Source: Methylomonas sp. MK1
GTDB taxonomy: Bacteria; Pseudomonadota; Gammaproteobacteria; Methylococcales; Methylomonadaceae
Assembly (NCBI RefSeq): GCF_000365425.1
Contig: NZ_AQOV01000002.1
Location: forward strand, 930,001 to 994,000
DNA: 64,000 nt
Reading direction: 5' to 3'
Shown in pieces: positions 8,197 through 16,263 of this stretch. The translations under genes were made by a program, and so were the position numbers. The notes under the pieces were generated by a model. That model ran no database searches. It was not told the origin of the DNA and saw nothing but the letters and a program-made list of their open reading frames with translations. Within the stretch, counting starts at the first letter, position 1. Each line of letters opens with the position of its first letter.

Positions 8197-8967
8197 CTAA
8201 AGCGTAGGAAGCGTCGCAGTGGGGATAGTATCGGGATTCGTGATCACGCGGCGCTGCGGCAGGTAATCGAGCAGCAGATCCGTTTCCTTCTTGACCACGC
8301 TGTAGCACTCGCAACTCAGCGTTTCAAGTTTCGGCCGGTCGAGCACCTTGATTAACCCGCGCGAATAGGAAATCACCCCCCGCTGCTGCAAATTTAGCGC
8401 GGCCTGGGTGACGCTTTCGCGGCGCACACCGAGCATATTGCTGATGAAATCCTGTGTCATGGTTAAGTGGTTGTGAGACAGGCGATCCATGGAAAGCAGG
8501 AGCCAGCGGCAGAGCTGCTGGTCAATAGAATGTTGCCGGTTGCACACCGCGGTTTGCGAGATTTGCGTGATCAAGGCTTGCGTGTAGCGCAGCATCAGCA
8601 TCAACAATTGGCCGTGGCGGTTGAATTCCTGTTTCACCTGTAGTCTGGGGAGCCGATAAGCAAAACCGGCACTCTGTACCATCGACCGGCTCGGTGTGCT
8701 CTCGCCGCCCAAAAACAAGGTGATGCCCAGCAAGCCCTCATTGCCCACCACGGAGATCGCGGTCGATGCCCCGTTTTCCATCATATATTGCAGCGACACT
8801 ATAGAGTCTGTGGGAAAGTAAACGTGGCGCATGGGCCGCCTGGATTCATACAACAGTGCGCGCAATGGCAAGGGCACCAGTTCCAGGTAAGGAAACAAAC
8901 GGCTTTGCACGTCCGGCGACAAGGCCGCGAGAAGATGATTGTGTTGCGGCTCAGGTTTGGCGGGCAT
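8197..8967 (-). CDS. Crp/Fnr-family transcriptional regulator
   Basis: 256 residues. N-terminal cyclic-nucleotide-like beta-roll (about 20-140: YFPTDSIVSLQYMMENG, GNEGLLG) and C-terminal winged helix (about 150-225: QDFISNMLGVRRESVTQAA). The PRPMRHVYFPTDS pattern is typical of the subgroup of Crp-like proteins found with few cysteine residues and no FNR-type iron-sulfur motif. The sensing ligand is not visible. It is followed by a C-terminal extension with TNPDTIPTATLPTL. Single gene on the reverse strand, with the DGC convergent. Confidence 0.9.
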   Translation of the reverse strand: MPAKPEPQHNHLLAALSPDVQSRLFPYLELVPLPLRALLYESRRPMRHVYFPTDSIVSLQYMMENGASTAISVVGNEGLLGITLFLGGESTPSRSMVQSAGFAYRLPRLQVKQEFNRHGQLLMLMLRYTQALITQISQTAVCNRQHSIDQQLCRWLLLSMDRLSHNHLTMTQDFISNMLGVRRESVTQAALNLQQRGVISYSRGLIKVLDRPKLETLSCECYSVVKKETDLLLDYLPQRRVITNPDTIPTATLPTL

Positions 8968-9110
8968 TTAGACTCTTTTGGAGCTGAAAGGTTAACAGGC
9001 TGTTGAAATTCTATACAGAACCTTAATCAGTATACCTAATGCTACCTCCGCCAACTACAACTCATTGAAATACAAATATTAGCATTCGGCATAGTCAGCT
9101 TCTTGATATG

Positions 9111-10052
9111 TTAAAGCCCGTTGTATGGCCCAAGGAAGCGCTCACCATTGAAGTGGATCAGGTGCGACGGTGAATCAGCCACCGAAACCTCAGTCTCCCA
9201 AGCGATTTCACCTAGATACCGGCCCATGATTGCTCGGTTCGGGAAAGTGGTCAAATAGACTAGGCCGGCAGTGGCTCCGGCAAATAGCTCTGCGAGTTCT
9301 GCATGGCGTTTGCCATCGACCGGGCCGTGACTGGTTACGGATTCGACCAACAGTAGCCAATTTTTTGCGATGTAGTGCAGGACCACGTCAGGCATCTTGC
9401 CGTGTGAATCCACGTTGACATCAAGTCCGACTAGCAGGGCAGCGTTGAAGTAGCCCCACTTGTCGCCCGTGTCTCCGACATAGACCAAAACGCTCTCTGG
9501 CGCGAAGTCCTCAATGATGGCCCGAATCAGTTCGCTGTGTTGGCCGGGGCTAAGGGTAATTTGCCGGCCCGGTGCAATCTCCAGCGGAATACGGTTATGC
9601 TCGCGTTCCATGGCATATTTGGCTACCAGGGTTTCGCGTTCGGCCAGGTACGCGGCGAGATTGCCATGCCACGCCGGCGTGTTGAAGGTGCGAATTAGGG
9701 CTAGAGCGGTGGGTTCGATCTGATAGACCGCTTTCGGGCTATTCGCCGATCTGTCGGGTTTGTCTGGGTTATAAAGGACCACACCAGCATCGCAGAACTG
9801 GTGCATGGATTGGCGGCGGAATGTCTCGCGGGTGTTGGGTGCATAGTCTTTGGCATAGTATTCCTGAGCCCACTTCATGATTGGGGTAATGCCTAAAAGC
9901 GGATTCTCCGATTCGGTCCATGCCTTTCCCGGCGTGAGGTTCAGCAGGGCCAACAGGCACAGTGCGGAACGCTCGTTCTGTTGCGCTCTGGGCAGACCCA
10001 AGGAAATGATGATCTGCTGTGCTGCCTTGATGTAGTTGTTCTTGTTGTTCAT
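9111..10052 (-). CDS. Type II restriction endonuclease of the BsuBI/PstI family
   Basis: 313 residues. A helical N-terminal part (with RETFRRQSMHQFCDAG) and a C-terminal PD-(D/E)XK nuclease region: VLVYVGDTGDKWGYFN, then GKMPDVVLHY, WLLLVESVTSHGPVDGKRH. This is the hallmark of BsuBI_PstI-type enzymes, whose known members cut CTGCAG. The start at 10052 is set by an ATGA overlap with the stop of the upstream methyltransferase remnant. The nuclease frame is intact with the acidic residues in place. Oddity: its cognate methyltransferase is truncated (10049), yet CTGCAG occurs in this window (e.g. 1494, 3040, 10614, 38059, 51414), so either protection is supplied elsewhere or the enzyme is inactive or of another specificity. 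Confidence 0.88.
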   Translation of the reverse strand: MNNKNNYIKAAQQIIISLGLPRAQQNERSALCLLALLNLTPGKAWTESENPLLGITPIMKWAQEYYAKDYAPNTRETFRRQSMHQFCDAGVVLYNPDKPDRSANSPKAVYQIEPTALALIRTFNTPAWHGNLAAYLAERETLVAKYAMEREHNRIPLEIAPGRQITLSPGQHSELIRAIIEDFAPESVLVYVGDTGDKWGYFNAALLVGLDVNVDSHGKMPDVVLHYIAKNWLLLVESVTSHGPVDGKRHAELAELFAGATAGLVYLTTFPNRAIMGRYLGEIAWETEVSVADSPSHLIHFNGERFLGPYNGL

Positions 10053-10423
10053 ACGGTCAGGGTTTCTAGCTTGTTGTCGATTTGGTCTTGTGTGAGCGTT
10101 TCTCGCTTCATAGCCCACTCGCCAAGCTCGATCAGGGAGATCCGGCTTGGGTACTTTAGCAACTTGAGGTCGGTGGCATTAACCTGCGTATGGCCGTTGA
10201 AGCGCCGGAAATACTCATCTACTGCCGTCGTATTCAGGAACACGGCCAGTCCACGGGCCAGCGATTCGGGCAGACCATGTTTGTCCTCGTGAAACAGGTT
10301 CATGTGGTTTTCAAAACCCAGCATGGAATGATTGCCAAAAGCCGCAGGATCAACCACGCTCGCCACCACACGTCGCTTTTCCTCCTTCGATGAGAAGCGA
10401 CGCACCACGCAATAAAACCCCGC
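10049..10423 (-). pseudogene. Truncated DNA methyltransferase remnant (BsuBI/PstI-type, C-terminal part)
   Basis: Only the last ~125 residues of a methyltransferase are recognisable: VVRRFSSKEEKRRVVAS, then GLAVFLNTTAVDEYFRRF and TDLKLLKYP, typical of the C-terminus of Eco57I/BsuBI-like N6-adenine methyltransferases. The methylase motifs NPPY and the SAM-binding part are missing. The homology seems to stop near 10423; upstream the frame continues with unrelated sequence. Its stop overlaps the start of the restriction gene by ATGA, as in an intact operon, which implies a deletion or recombination after the operon was built. The breakpoint is my estimate. Confidence 0.75.
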
Positions 10424-10856
10424 TGAAAATCTTGGAAACGGAGCGCCAGCGAAGTGAAGATTTTTAGTCCCCGATAGCCGTAGCGCCGGGCGGGTTTTCG
10501 CAGCGAAGCGGAGAAAACCTGCAAGGCATCGCGACACGGCGTTAAGTCATGCGAGAGCCGATGTTTCGACCCCTTGTTGGGCCGGAACGGGGTGACGCGG
10601 ACGAATCGGGGCGCTGCAGGCATAAGCGGTCGCGTAATTTTTGCCGATTTTTTCCAGCAGGATGCCCGAAAAAATCTTTCGGCAAAAATAGCGACTCCCC
10701 GGTCCAAACACCAGATTTAGTTATAACTCGCGGGCTTCCATTATCAGCTAACGCAACGAATTTTAGTGCCTTGTTTTTTGGTGCGGGCCTGCCGATTGCC
10801 AACAAGTATCGATGTAAATACCGTACTTGGCAAAAGGATATGGTTGAATGGTCAGG
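10424..10856. other. Non-coding gap, with a strong inverted repeat at 10637-10689
   Basis: About 430 bases between the methyltransferase break and a small secreted-protein gene. The frames here look like noise. The only clear structure is the inverted repeat described separately; the sequence upstream of the break is likely what replaced the missing methyltransferase. Confidence 0.5.
10637..10689. repeat. Imperfect inverted repeat, 17-bp arms, with a 4-base bulge
   Basis: Left arm TTTTTGCCGA-TTTTTTC and right arm GAAAAAATC-TTTCGGCAAAAA pair over both blocks with one bulge of four bases in the right arm, around a 13-base loop. The outer arms end in A and T runs, so it could be a bidirectional terminator or the footprint of a mobile element. 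It lies 214 bases upstream of the methyltransferase break. Confidence 0.6.
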
Positions 10857-11129
10857 CTATTTTCCGGTGGCGTTTATCTGACATTGCTCAGGTTTGCCGT
10901 CCTTATAAGCTGCCGAGATACCGCCAGGACCGGTGGCACCGGTGATCAGCAAATAGGCTTGGCCGTCGATACACACCTTGTGTAAGCGCCAGGTTTGGAT
11001 CTGGCCTTGAATATTGATGTGCTCCAGGCTTATTTCATCCAATGGCAATGATCTCGCCTCCGGCGGCGGCAGGGCGTTGGCGGTGGCTGATGCAATCGCG
11101 AGCAGTAAACCAAACATAAATTGCTGCAT
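10857..11129 (-). CDS. Small secreted protein of unknown function
   Basis: 90 residues. ATG 11129 is chosen because AGGTG lies six bases upstream; a GTG three codons earlier has no such site. A signal peptide (FMFGLLLAIASATANA) is followed by a short mature part: LPLDEISLEHINIQGQIQTWRLHKVCIDGQAYLLITG, ending GKPEQCQINATGK. Two cysteines, in KVCIDG and EQCQI, could form one disulfide. I do not recognise the family. It stands alone; downstream is the inverted repeat region. Confidence 0.7.
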   Translation of the reverse strand: MQQFMFGLLLAIASATANALPPPEARSLPLDEISLEHINIQGQIQTWRLHKVCIDGQAYLLITGATGPGGISAAYKDGKPEQCQINATGK

Positions 11130-11138
11130 ATTTTTCAC

Positions 11139-11529
11139 CTGTGTGTTTTAGGGGCCAGCACCGCTTCAGGGCGACTGTATCAATGTTACTCGATGAACCG
11201 AACGCTTTCGAAATTATGGTTAGAGCAGGGTAATTGGGACGCTAGGGACTATTGCCTGCGGCAGCAGGTATTTTCCCACAGATTTAAGGGCGCGGCAGTC
11301 GTACAGTGACTATGCCGACATCACAGGGATTGGTGATAGGACTGATAGTCGTTCGTTGCCGGTCGGAGAGAAATAGGCCTTACTTTCTGGCTCTAGGCAG
11401 AAAATGGACCTTTCTGGTCACGAGCAATTGTCAGTTGAATCGTCCTGCCTTAATGATCGGTTCGGCTTGCGGTTTGGAGCCACCTTTTTACAGGTGGTAA
11501 TTTTTCGATATTTCAAAGGAGCCAGTCAA
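11139..11529. other. Non-coding gap upstream of the double-glycine peptide
   Basis: About 390 bases between divergent genes. Only the Shine-Dalgarno AAGGAG at 11516-11521 before the peptide start is a supported site; reading frames through it have no start signals. It should hold the promoters of both flanking genes. Confidence 0.5.
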
Positions 11530-11748
11530 ATGAACGCTCAATTAAATCAAAGTTTCAGAGTTCTGAATGCTGAAGAACTGCAAAATGTATCCGGCGGTTG
11601 GTGCGGAACTACTTACCCCGGTTTTTGGAAAGGACCAAAACCCGGCCCTCTGCCCGACCTGTTCAATAGCGCGGTTAGCAGGCTTAACATGGTAAGCCTT
11701 AATCCCCAACCGTTACCACCCGCTGAGATCGGCTTCTTCGTAAAGTAA
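11530..11748 (+). CDS. Small double-glycine-leader peptide (bacteriocin-like)
   Basis: 72 residues from ATG 11530, with AAGGAG eight bases upstream; longer in-frame starts lack one. The first 23 residues form a leader with LNAEELQNVSGG, the classic double-glycine pattern cleaved by C39 peptidase/ABC exporters. The presumed core (WCGTTYPGFWKGPKPGPLPDL, onward to LNPQPLPPAEIGFFVK) is Gly/Pro-rich, aromatic at its start, has one cysteine, and includes NPQPLPP. An intrinsic terminator follows directly, so it is a monocistronic unit. No exporter or modifying enzyme lies next to it. What it does, whether bacteriocin or signal or secreted structural peptide, is unknown. Confidence 0.7.
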   Translation: MNAQLNQSFRVLNAEELQNVSGGWCGTTYPGFWKGPKPGPLPDLFNSAVSRLNMVSLNPQPLPPAEIGFFVK

Positions 11749-11762
11749 GAGGTTCTGATCAG

Positions 11763-11788
11763 AAAGCCGGCCAAGTGCCGGCTTTTTT
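11763..11788 (+). terminator. Intrinsic terminator after the double-glycine peptide
   Basis: Stem AAAGCCGGC / GCCGGCTTT with loop CAAGT, followed by a run of T ending near 11788. Fifteen bases after the stop at 11748. Confidence 0.85.
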
Positions 11789-11919
11789 ACGTTTTGGCAA
11801 GCAACTAAATAAACGTCTTCTTGGCATAGCTGAGTGACTTTATAGGCAAAAAAACCATGCCGCCAGCAAGATGATCGCCAACGGCATGGCAGGTAGGAAG
11901 GAAGGGAGCGCAGGATGAT

Positions 11920-12762
11920 TTACGCGGCGGCTTTTCGACGTTTACCCAATCCCATTACCCCTAGCATGCCGCTCAGGAACAGCCAGGTGGCGCCGGGCAG
12001 CGGTACCGCGGAAACGCCGGATACCGAGAAGGCTTGGTTGAAGGTGGTGCCACCGACGATGTCGGTGCCGATTCTCAGCCAGTCAGGGTCCAGGTTTTCA
12101 TCGCGTATCCAGGATTGCAGATCGGGTGTGAACGGGCCGCTACCGCCGACTATCGGTTTAGCAGCCGACAACCAAATGAAATTACCGTTTTTCAATTCCA
12201 CCTGCGGCACGAAAAAGTAATGGTCGGCCGCCAGAGAGATTGCGTCGTTAAAATTGATGTCGAATCTGACTTCCTGCCCGGAAACCGCGCCTTCGCCGCC
12301 GGTGGTTTGATCGGGCAGCGGATGGATGCCGTTTATTACCGAGTTGGCGGCCGAGGCATTACCATTTAGCAAGGTGACGCTATAACTCAGCGAGTTGCTG
12401 GCCGATTCGCGGCCCAAAAAAGCCACATCCGAAGGTGAGTTGACACGGGTCGGGACGCGGCCGGATGGCGGATTGACCGAATCCTTACCGAATACCCTAT
12501 AGATTTCTACATTAACATTGGCGATGTCGCCGAGCGTGGCACCGTTGGCCAGTAAACCGGTGAATGTGGCCTGGTTTAGCTGGGTATGTTGCGTCAACAC
12601 GAAATCGTCCGCTGATTCTATTTCCTTGCTGGTGCCGCCAGCTTGTGCGCCGGTGGCGATTCTGTAATCCGAATCGCCGGTGCTAAACGAGAAGGCTGCG
12701 GCGTCGGCGTTGGCGGCGAATAGTGTGGAAATGGCCAGAATGGGGATTAATTTGGTTTGCAT
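11920..12762 (-). CDS. Exosortase-sorted (VPLP/PEP-CTERM type) exported protein
   Basis: 280 residues with a signal peptide (LIPILAISTLFAANADA) and a C-terminal sorting signal: AVPLPGATWLFLSGMLGV, a membrane segment and the basic tail GKRRKAAA. The middle is a beta-rich domain of unknown function with motifs such as DSDYRIATGAQAGG and AADHYFFVPQVEL. Such proteins are cleaved by an exosortase and often sit at the cell surface with exopolysaccharide. The exosortase is not in the window. The gene stands alone and the region upstream of it is AT-rich, as expected for a promoter. Confidence 0.85.
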   Translation of the reverse strand: MQTKLIPILAISTLFAANADAAAFSFSTGDSDYRIATGAQAGGTSKEIESADDFVLTQHTQLNQATFTGLLANGATLGDIANVNVEIYRVFGKDSVNPPSGRVPTRVNSPSDVAFLGRESASNSLSYSVTLLNGNASAANSVINGIHPLPDQTTGGEGAVSGQEVRFDINFNDAISLAADHYFFVPQVELKNGNFIWLSAAKPIVGGSGPFTPDLQSWIRDENLDPDWLRIGTDIVGGTTFNQAFSVSGVSAVPLPGATWLFLSGMLGVMGLGKRRKAAA

Positions 12763-13171
12763 GGGGATACTCCTAAAATGGTTAAAGTGCTGAGAATTTA
12801 TCTCGGATAAAGAAACTGCTGGCAGCTTCTGTTTCTAACAATGCGAGTAACGTGCCAAAAGTGTATTTTTTAAATATAGGTTAAAAATCAGTGTATTAAG
12901 CCTGTTTTTGACATTATTGCTCTGGCGAGGGGGTGCGCCGAAAGTTGCAGCAAATGTGCTTGAAAGCGGTGTGATGCGAAGCATTAAGCGGCAGAGGACG
13001 GTTGTCAGGGCTGCTTATTCAGCAACTTTTGTCGCAGGGTTGCGGTGTTGGGTTCAACGAATTAAGCCGACGATCCCTGTTTATCCGAATGCTGGCATGG
13101 ATTGAAGCGGTTACCCCGCCCCTGGAACTGGTGCTAAATTTAGGCTTACCGCTATTTCAATCGAGGATAGA
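12763..13171. other. Non-coding gap, nothing recognised
   Basis: About 400 bases between the divergent VPLP-protein gene and the peroxidase gene. It is AT-rich near 12763-12905, then GC-rich. An open frame at 12908-13105 has no Shine-Dalgarno and no domain. Both promoters should lie here. Confidence 0.5.
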
Positions 13172-14194
13172 ATGAAGATCGGATTCGTAAACCAAGCTTC
13201 AACACCAGCAAACATGACGCAGAAAAGTAATCCTGGGCTTTTTTTAGCGGGATGTATAGGTATAGCCTTATCGGTTGCCGCGCAAGCTCAAACGCCGGAA
13301 CCGCTGGCACCGTTGCCGCTCACGGTGGACTTAAATACGCCGCGTGTGGTGTTGGGGCAGCGCTTATTCCACGATCCCAAACTCTCCGACCAAGGTCAGC
13401 GCTCTTGCGCCAGTTGTCATCCGCTAGACAGCGGCGGCATGGACGGCAAGGTCCGTGCCGAATCGGCGGACGGTGTTTCGCTGCTACGCAATACTCCCAG
13501 CTTGTTCAACGTTTCCTTTAACTACTTTTTCAATTGGGATGGGGTAGTCACCACTTTGGAGGCGCATACCGAAAAAGTCATGCTCAATCCGAAAATCATG
13601 AACGCCAAATGGCCGGAGTTGCTCCAGCGTCTGCGCGCGGTTCCTGAGTATGGGGATGCGTTTAACCGGACCTATCCGGACGGATTGACGAAAGCCAACG
13701 TGGTCGATGCCTTAAGCAATTTCGAACGCAGTTTGGTTACGCCCAATGCGCGCTTCGACCGTTTTCTGCGCGGCGACACTGCGGCGCTTGATGCTGATGA
13801 ACAGCAGGGTTATCACCAGTTCAATGCCTTGGGTTGCGTGGCCTGCCATCAGGGTGTCAATCTGGGCGGCAATTTATTCCAGAAGTTCGGCATATTCGGC
13901 GCACCGCAAGGCCAGCAGGGCCCCGTGGATCAGGGGCGTTATAGCGTGACCGGCAACGAGCGGGATCGGGGCGTGTTTCGGGTGCCCAGTTTACGCAATG
14001 TCGCCGTAACAGCGCCATATTTTCATGATGGTCGTGCCGCCAATCTGGAAGCGGCGGTGGATACGATGGCCGAGCATCAATTAGGTAAACGGCTGGCGGC
14101 GAAACAGCGCGATGCTATCGTCAAATTTCTGCGGACATTGACCGGGGAATATGCTGGCAAGGCTTTGGTCGTCAAGAACACAACCAATCCATGA
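13172..14194 (+). CDS. Di-haem cytochrome c peroxidase (CcpA/MauG family)
   Basis: 340 residues. N-terminal signal peptide (ending ALSVAAQAQ), then two CxxCH haem sites: C79-x-x-C82-H83 and C222-x-x-C225-H226. The first is followed by LDSGGMDGK, the second by QGVNLGGNLFQKFG, typical of bacterial di-haem peroxidases that reduce hydrogen peroxide with electrons from cytochromes in the periplasm, or MauG-like relatives that modify proteins. Its stop overlaps the next start by ATGA, so it is translated together with a sensor kinase. The AGGATAGA before its start is a modest Shine-Dalgarno. Confidence 0.92.
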   Translation: MKIGFVNQASTPANMTQKSNPGLFLAGCIGIALSVAAQAQTPEPLAPLPLTVDLNTPRVVLGQRLFHDPKLSDQGQRSCASCHPLDSGGMDGKVRAESADGVSLLRNTPSLFNVSFNYFFNWDGVVTTLEAHTEKVMLNPKIMNAKWPELLQRLRAVPEYGDAFNRTYPDGLTKANVVDALSNFERSLVTPNARFDRFLRGDTAALDADEQQGYHQFNALGCVACHQGVNLGGNLFQKFGIFGAPQGQQGPVDQGRYSVTGNERDRGVFRVPSLRNVAVTAPYFHDGRAANLEAAVDTMAEHQLGKRLAAKQRDAIVKFLRTLTGEYAGKALVVKNTTNP

Positions 14195-16263
14195 CTGCTA
14201 TTTCCTGGCCGCCCAGGCTGATCGTCGCCGGTCTGTTGCTGGCCTTGACCTATCTCTGGCTACAAAGCGCCAGTCCGGAACTGGAAAGGCGTAACCGCCT
14301 GCAAACTACGCTGCGCATCATCGAATTGCGCGATGCCGAATTGATGCGCGATATTTTGCTGGCCCGTGCCGGTCTGCTCGCTAACTACGATTCACTAACC
14401 AAAGCCGGTCAGGAGTTGCTGCGTCTATCGCAGAGTTTGCAAACCGAATTGCAACCGGCAAATGCTGACGCCGAAAAACTAATGGGTAAATTCGCGGACC
14501 AGCTCACCGCGACTGTCCAGGATAGCTTGGTGCAAATCGAGTATCTCAAATCGGACAATGCCTTGCTGCGCAATTCGGTGATGTCCTTCGACGAGATCGG
14601 TAAGAACTTGCGGGCCACAGCAAAGCCCGGTGACAGCGCAAAGCTTGGCAATTTATGGCGCTTGATGTTCAGTTTCATGGACAGCCCGCAGCCGGAATTA
14701 GCCAACGAAATTCAGCAGGAGCTTGATCTGCTGGCCGGACTTGCTTCGTTGTCAGATGACTATCGGGTACTGATCGCCCATGGCCGGCTGATCATCGACG
14801 TATCGCCCAAAGTGGATACACTATTACGGCAGATCATTGCCCAGCCTATCGTCAGCCGGGTTGATGACTTGCAACAAGCCTTGCGCCAATACAGCGACAG
14901 TGTGGAGCAACAAGCCGGAGCCTATCGTTTGGCGCTGTATTTGGTCGCTGTGGTCCTACTGGCGTATTTGCTGTATCAATTTGCACGGCTCAGGGCGAAC
15001 ACACTGGCGTTACGAAAGGCTCACGCCAATTTGCAACAAGAAACCAACGAACGCTTGCAAGCGGAATCCTGGTTGCGAGAAAGTGAAGCCCGGCTGCGGG
15101 CTATCACCGACTCAGCCCATGAAGCGATTATCTCCGCGGACATGCAAGGTAATATCGTGTCCTGGAACCAGGGCGCGCAATTGATGTTCGGGTTTACGGC
15201 AGACCGGGTGTTGGGGCAGCCATTTCAGCAGTTGCTGGCAAACCCGTCGCCAGACTTTTTCGAACAAATCCGGGAAGAAGGGGCGATAAATCGACTTAAT
15301 AGCCCGGTGCTGGATTCGATAGCTTTAAGGCAGAGCAGCAGCGAGTTTCCGGTCGAATTGTCCTTGTCCAGTTGGACGCGCGGAACAGAACGCTATCTGA
15401 CTGCGATCATCCGCGACATCAGCGCCCGTAAACACTTGGAAGAAATAGCCCGCCAGCAAGAATTGCAGCTAATCCAAGCCAATAAGATGACGGCCTTGGG
15501 TACCTTGGTATCCGGCGTCGCCCACGAAATCAATAATCCCAATCAACTGATTTTGTTTAACGCCGGTTTGCTCGCCGATATTTGGAGCGATGCGCTGGAG
15601 ATTTTGGAAGATCGCTATCAGGCGAGCGGTGAATTTTCGTTGGGCGGTTTGCCTTACAGCGAAATGCGTAATAGTGCGGCGGTGCTGATCCATGACATTA
15701 ACGATGGTGCAAAACGTATCGAACGCATCGTCGCCGAACTGAAAAATTATGCCCGCCCGCAAAGTGCGGAGGCCTCGGTGTCTTTTGCTATCAATGACGT
15801 GGTGGAACGGGCAGTGCGCTTATTGAAACATTTGATAGACCAAAAAACGCAGCATTTCAAAACCGATTTTGCCGAAAACTTACCCTTGTCGTGCGGCGAT
15901 CCGCAGCAGGTGGAGCAAGTGCTGGTCAATCTGCTGATCAATGCACTGGAAGCACTTCCGGACCCGCAAAAGTCTGTTAGCGTTGCCACCAAACTGCTGG
16001 ACGACGGCGGGCACGTGTGTGTGGAAGTCCGCGACGAAGGCATTGGCATAGCCGCCGAGCATATCCAGCAACTATGCGACCCTTTCTTTACCACGAAGCA
16101 GGCCAAAGGCGGCACCGGGCTGGGTTTGGCAATCAGCGCCTCCTTGCTGCGCGCCCAGGGCGGCCGCTTGAGTTTCTCATCCTTGCCGGGTCAAGGCACC
16201 TGCGCTCGGGTTATTTTTCCGCTAAACACTATGCCTGAAACGGACGTTAATCATGCAATGTAA
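14191..16263 (+). CDS. Membrane sensor histidine kinase (DAHL-type sensor, PAS, HisKA-HATPase)
   Basis: 690 residues. Two hydrophobic segments (about residues 7-25 and 247-268) frame an all-helical periplasmic domain of ~220 residues, which matches the DAHL ligand-binding type seen next to peroxidase genes. A cytoplasmic PAS domain follows (~300-410: AITDSAHEAIISADMQGNI). The phospho-acceptor is H445 in SGVAHEINNPNQ. ATP-binding motifs are INALEALPD, DEGIGI and GGTGLGLAI. The start overlaps the peroxidase stop (ATGA), and the stop overlaps the next gene's start by 11 bases. It therefore senses a periplasmic or redox cue and signals to the sigma-54 activator that follows. Confidence 0.93.
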   Translation: MTAISWPPRLIVAGLLLALTYLWLQSASPELERRNRLQTTLRIIELRDAELMRDILLARAGLLANYDSLTKAGQELLRLSQSLQTELQPANADAEKLMGKFADQLTATVQDSLVQIEYLKSDNALLRNSVMSFDEIGKNLRATAKPGDSAKLGNLWRLMFSFMDSPQPELANEIQQELDLLAGLASLSDDYRVLIAHGRLIIDVSPKVDTLLRQIIAQPIVSRVDDLQQALRQYSDSVEQQAGAYRLALYLVAVVLLAYLLYQFARLRANTLALRKAHANLQQETNERLQAESWLRESEARLRAITDSAHEAIISADMQGNIVSWNQGAQLMFGFTADRVLGQPFQQLLANPSPDFFEQIREEGAINRLNSPVLDSIALRQSSSEFPVELSLSSWTRGTERYLTAIIRDISARKHLEEIARQQELQLIQANKMTALGTLVSGVAHEINNPNQLILFNAGLLADIWSDALEILEDRYQASGEFSLGGLPYSEMRNSAAVLIHDINDGAKRIERIVAELKNYARPQSAEASVSFAINDVVERAVRLLKHLIDQKTQHFKTDFAENLPLSCGDPQQVEQVLVNLLINALEALPDPQKSVSVATKLLDDGGHVCVEVRDEGIGIAAEHIQQLCDPFFTTKQAKGGTGLGLAISASLLRAQGGRLSFSSLPGQGTCARVIFPLNTMPETDVNHAM

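Noticed and set aside
10637..10689. Integron attC-like site
   Set aside because: The bulged hairpin is suggestive, but no proper RYYYAAC/GTTRRRY core pair could be found at its ends and there is no cassette structure.
12908..13105. Open frame of 65 codons upstream of the peroxidase
   Set aside because: No Shine-Dalgarno, no domain, and it lies in the expected promoter region.
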